Origin: DASTSN01 sp035760665
GTDB taxonomy: Bacteria > Bacteroidota > Bacteroidia > Chitinophagales > Chitinophagaceae
Reading direction: 5' to 3'
Length of the DNA stretch: 14,805 nucleotides
Assembly (NCBI GenBank): GCA_035760665.1
Contig: DASTSN010000112.1
Coordinates: 1-14,805, forward strand
This document shows, one piece after another, positions 12,773 to 14,805 of the stretch. The translations under genes and the position numbers were made by a program. How positions within the stretch are numbered: position 1 is the stretch's first letter; each line of letters opens with the position of its first letter. A model generated the notes under the pieces. It was not told the origin of the DNA. It was given only the letters and a program-made list of their open reading frames with translations, and searched no databases.

Positions 12773-14692
12773 TTACTTAAAAAGCAGCTGCGCAAAATTG
12801 AACAGGTTATTCCGCCATACCGGCCAGGTGTGGCCGCCGGGGTATTCGCTGTAAGTGTACTTAATATTCAGCTCATCCAGCTTTGTAAGCATAAGCTGGC
12901 AGTTTCTGTAGGCAATATCTTCTTTCCCACCCATGGAGATCCACAACACTTTCAGATTGCTGTTGATCATGTCCCTGTTGGTTTTCATAAAATCGTACTG
13001 GGCGGCTGCAATACTACCCTGCCTGGGCTGTATCCAGCCCGAGCTGAATACTCCCAGGCAGGAAAACAGATCCGTGTTCTTAATACCGGTATAAAGCGTA
13101 TGAATACCGCCCATGGATAAACCGGCTAATGCCCGGTGGCTTGCACCGGTTTCAGCACGATAACTTTTTTCTACCAGGGGAATAATAATATCCTTCAGTT
13201 CCGATTCAAATGTTTTCAGCACAGGTTCATCAAAAGCGGCACCGCCCACATTTGCATCGGGCATAACAATCAGCATAGGCACTGCTTTTTTTGAAGCGAT
13301 CAGATTATCCAGAATCAGGTCCGTTTTACCTTGCATGGCCCAGCCGGTTTCGTCTTCACCGCCCCCGTGTAATATGTAAAGCACGGGATACCTTTGGTTT
13401 GTATTTTCATCATAACCGGGCGGGGTATAGATATAAAACTGCCGCCATGAACCGGTAACCTTTGAGAAATATTTCCTGATCCTGATATCACCATGCGGCA
13501 CATCTCTTAATGCATAATAGCTGTCACCGGCAAAGGGTATTTCAATACCGCTGGCCATTCTTCCCATACCATAAAAAGTTTCGCTGGCGGGGTCCGCAAC
13601 TGCCACGCCGTCTATAAGCAGGGAATAATAATGAAATCCTTCACCAATGGAATCTGTTGTTGTTGTCCATAAACCACCTGTATCTTTCACCATATCGTAC
13701 TTGCGGCCCAGGTCAACCTGCACCTTCTGTGCTTCCGGCGCCTTAACGCGGAAAATAACACGGTGGTCGGCCAATATCTGCGGATAGTTTGCATTACGCA
13801 CATTGGTTGCGGCAGGCGCACCCGCTACAGGATATTTTGAGAACGCAGCAGTATCTACCGGTTTAAAGATCAGCTGGGAGAACATATACAGTCCGTTCTT
13901 CCACACTTTGAAATCGTGCACCCCCGGCTCAATATAGTAGATATGCGGCACATTGTTCTTCCGCAGGTAATCATGTGTGCGTTTGCTAAAGGAAATTAAC
14001 CGGTCGCTGGCGCCGCAGGAGATCCAAAGTAATTTTATTTTTTGCCTTGCTTCAGCCGGATCCGGCACCAGCTGTTCCGGCATTTTAGTGTTGGGCGCGG
14101 ATGAAAAACCGCCGATCCACGCAAATTTGTCCAGGTTACCCAGGCCAAAATTCAGTGACTGCCCTCCTCCCATTGACAGGCCGGCAATGGCCCGGTGCTC
14201 CCGGTCCGTGTAAACAGGGTATTTCTTTTGTATATAGGGTATGAGATCATTCAACAGGTCCTTTTCAAAAGTGGCAAATGCCTGTACCTTGCCGGGAGCC
14301 ATAATATTGCCGGTGGCCCGGTCATCTTTCATAGCCCTGCCGTTAGGCATAACAACGATCATAGGCTCAATCTTTCCTTTGGCATACAGGTTGTCCAGCA
14401 CTACCTGGGGAGCGCCGCCTTTCAGCCATTCCTTTTCATCGCCGCCTATGCCGTGCAACAGGTATAACACCGGGTATTTACCCTTTTTGGAAAATCCCGG
14501 TGGCGTATATATCAGCGCTTTGCGGGAATTCCCCACTGTTACCGAGTTATAGCTGATAGTATCAATCCGGCCATGTGGTATACCTGCACGCAGGGAATCA
14601 AAACCGGGAGGCGCGTGTTCAATGACGCCTTGCGCAAAAGCCGGTATGGCCAATAACAAAAGAATGGCAAGGTTAAAAACTGTTCTTTTCAT
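12773..14692 (-). CDS. Secreted double-domain CE1-type esterase
   Basis: A 639-residue protein with signal peptide MKRTVFNLAILLLLAIPAFA. It contains two alpha/beta-hydrolase domains of the CE1 (esterase D / feruloyl and acetylxylan esterase) type. The first, about 40-280, has YPVLYLLHGIGGDE, nucleophile S173 in GLSMGG, D230 in SCGASD and H259 in GVHDFKVW. The second, about 400-639, has YPVLYILHGGGEDE, S526 in GLSMGG, D592 in GGKED and H621 in GGHTWPVW. Between them (about 300-395) is a beta-rich segment (VIFRVKAPEAQKVQVDL) like the early-set/CBM48-type domain found in this esterase group. Both triads look complete, so both halves should be active. Feruloyl or acetyl removal from plant polysaccharide is the likely job. 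It lies 62 bases after the gene that ends at 14755. Confidence 0.9.
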   Translation of the reverse strand: MKRTVFNLAILLLLAIPAFAQGVIEHAPPGFDSLRAGIPHGRIDTISYNSVTVGNSRKALIYTPPGFSKKGKYPVLYLLHGIGGDEKEWLKGGAPQVVLDNLYAKGKIEPMIVVMPNGRAMKDDRATGNIMAPGKVQAFATFEKDLLNDLIPYIQKKYPVYTDREHRAIAGLSMGGGQSLNFGLGNLDKFAWIGGFSSAPNTKMPEQLVPDPAEARQKIKLLWISCGASDRLISFSKRTHDYLRKNNVPHIYYIEPGVHDFKVWKNGLYMFSQLIFKPVDTAAFSKYPVAGAPAATNVRNANYPQILADHRVIFRVKAPEAQKVQVDLGRKYDMVKDTGGLWTTTTDSIGEGFHYYSLLIDGVAVADPASETFYGMGRMASGIEIPFAGDSYYALRDVPHGDIRIRKYFSKVTGSWRQFYIYTPPGYDENTNQRYPVLYILHGGGEDETGWAMQGKTDLILDNLIASKKAVPMLIVMPDANVGGAAFDEPVLKTFESELKDIIIPLVEKSYRAETGASHRALAGLSMGGIHTLYTGIKNTDLFSCLGVFSSGWIQPRQGSIAAAQYDFMKTNRDMINSNLKVLWISMGGKEDIAYRNCQLMLTKLDELNIKYTYSEYPGGHTWPVWRNNLFNFAQLLFK

Positions 14693-14754
14693 GTCGAATG
14701 ATTTTTCCTGTTATAGATGCCGCTACCGGATTATTATCACATGGGATAACACAT

Positions 14755-14805
14755 TTATTTCTTCAGGGCTCCCTTTAATGTCAATCTGACAAATATTCCG
14801 CGGGC
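14755..14805 (-). CDS. C-terminal end of an upstream gene (partial)
   Basis: On the minus strand the frame entering at the window edge reads ARGIFVRLTLKGALKK and then a TAA stop (14755-14757). Only 16 residues are visible, too few to name the protein. The alternating hydrophobic pattern (GIFVRLTL) looks like a closing beta strand, common at the ends of secreted glycan enzymes. It ends 62 bases before the double esterase gene on the same strand, so it is probably the preceding gene of the same locus. The short length makes the call tentative. Confidence 0.5.
   Translation of the reverse strand, partial: ARGIFVRLTLKGALKK

Noticed and set aside
14693..14754. Separate promoter for the double esterase gene
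   Set aside because: No TAnnTTTG or TTTG pair is visible in the 62 bases, so transcription from the preceding gene is more likely.

Overview
The window looks like a chromosomal segment from a Bacteroidota bacterium, most likely of the Chitinophagaceae type. The reasons are a TPR-lipoprotein histidine kinase of a style typical of that phylum, GH97 and GH29 enzymes with a sialate O-acetylesterase-like protein, a promoter matching the Bacteroidota -7 box TAnnTTTG, weak Shine-Dalgarno sequences and moderate GC content. The placement is by recognition of families, not by a database search. Every gene but one lies on the minus strand.

Right half, read on the minus strand (14805 to 7405): a carbohydrate-degradation block. 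It starts with the last residues of a gene that continues outside the window, then a secreted protein with two CE1-type esterase domains around a beta-sandwich-like linker, a GH97 enzyme of the retaining alpha-galactosidase type, a GH29 alpha-L-fucosidase-like enzyme with a twin-arginine signal, and an SGNH sialate/carbohydrate O-acetylesterase. All four complete proteins carry export signals. Together they would remove acyl groups, alpha-galactose and alpha-fucose from a decorated plant-type glycan. No backbone-cutting enzyme, SusC/SusD pair or dedicated regulator is in view, so this is probably part of a larger polysaccharide utilisation locus.

Centre (7300 to 5060): a stand-alone RibD/dihydrofolate-reductase-like gene with a recognisable promoter; one plus-strand gene for a single-pass membrane protein of a Bacteroidota-restricted family without known function; a 367-base intergenic region holding a 9-base-phased ATTCC array; and a 56-residue lipoprotein-like peptide gene closed by a clear intrinsic terminator.

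Left half (4997 to 1, minus strand): a NarX/NarL-type two-component pair 5 bases apart, then two tiny Cys/His-rich proteins, then a tight three-gene cluster: an HNH nuclease-like protein, a soluble 183-residue protein and a four-helix membrane protein of the DUF4407 type, with 10- and 2-base gaps. This three-gene cluster, the paired Cys/His microproteins and the plus-strand membrane protein are the least explained parts of the window. No tRNA, rRNA, insertion sequence, integrase or CRISPR array was seen.
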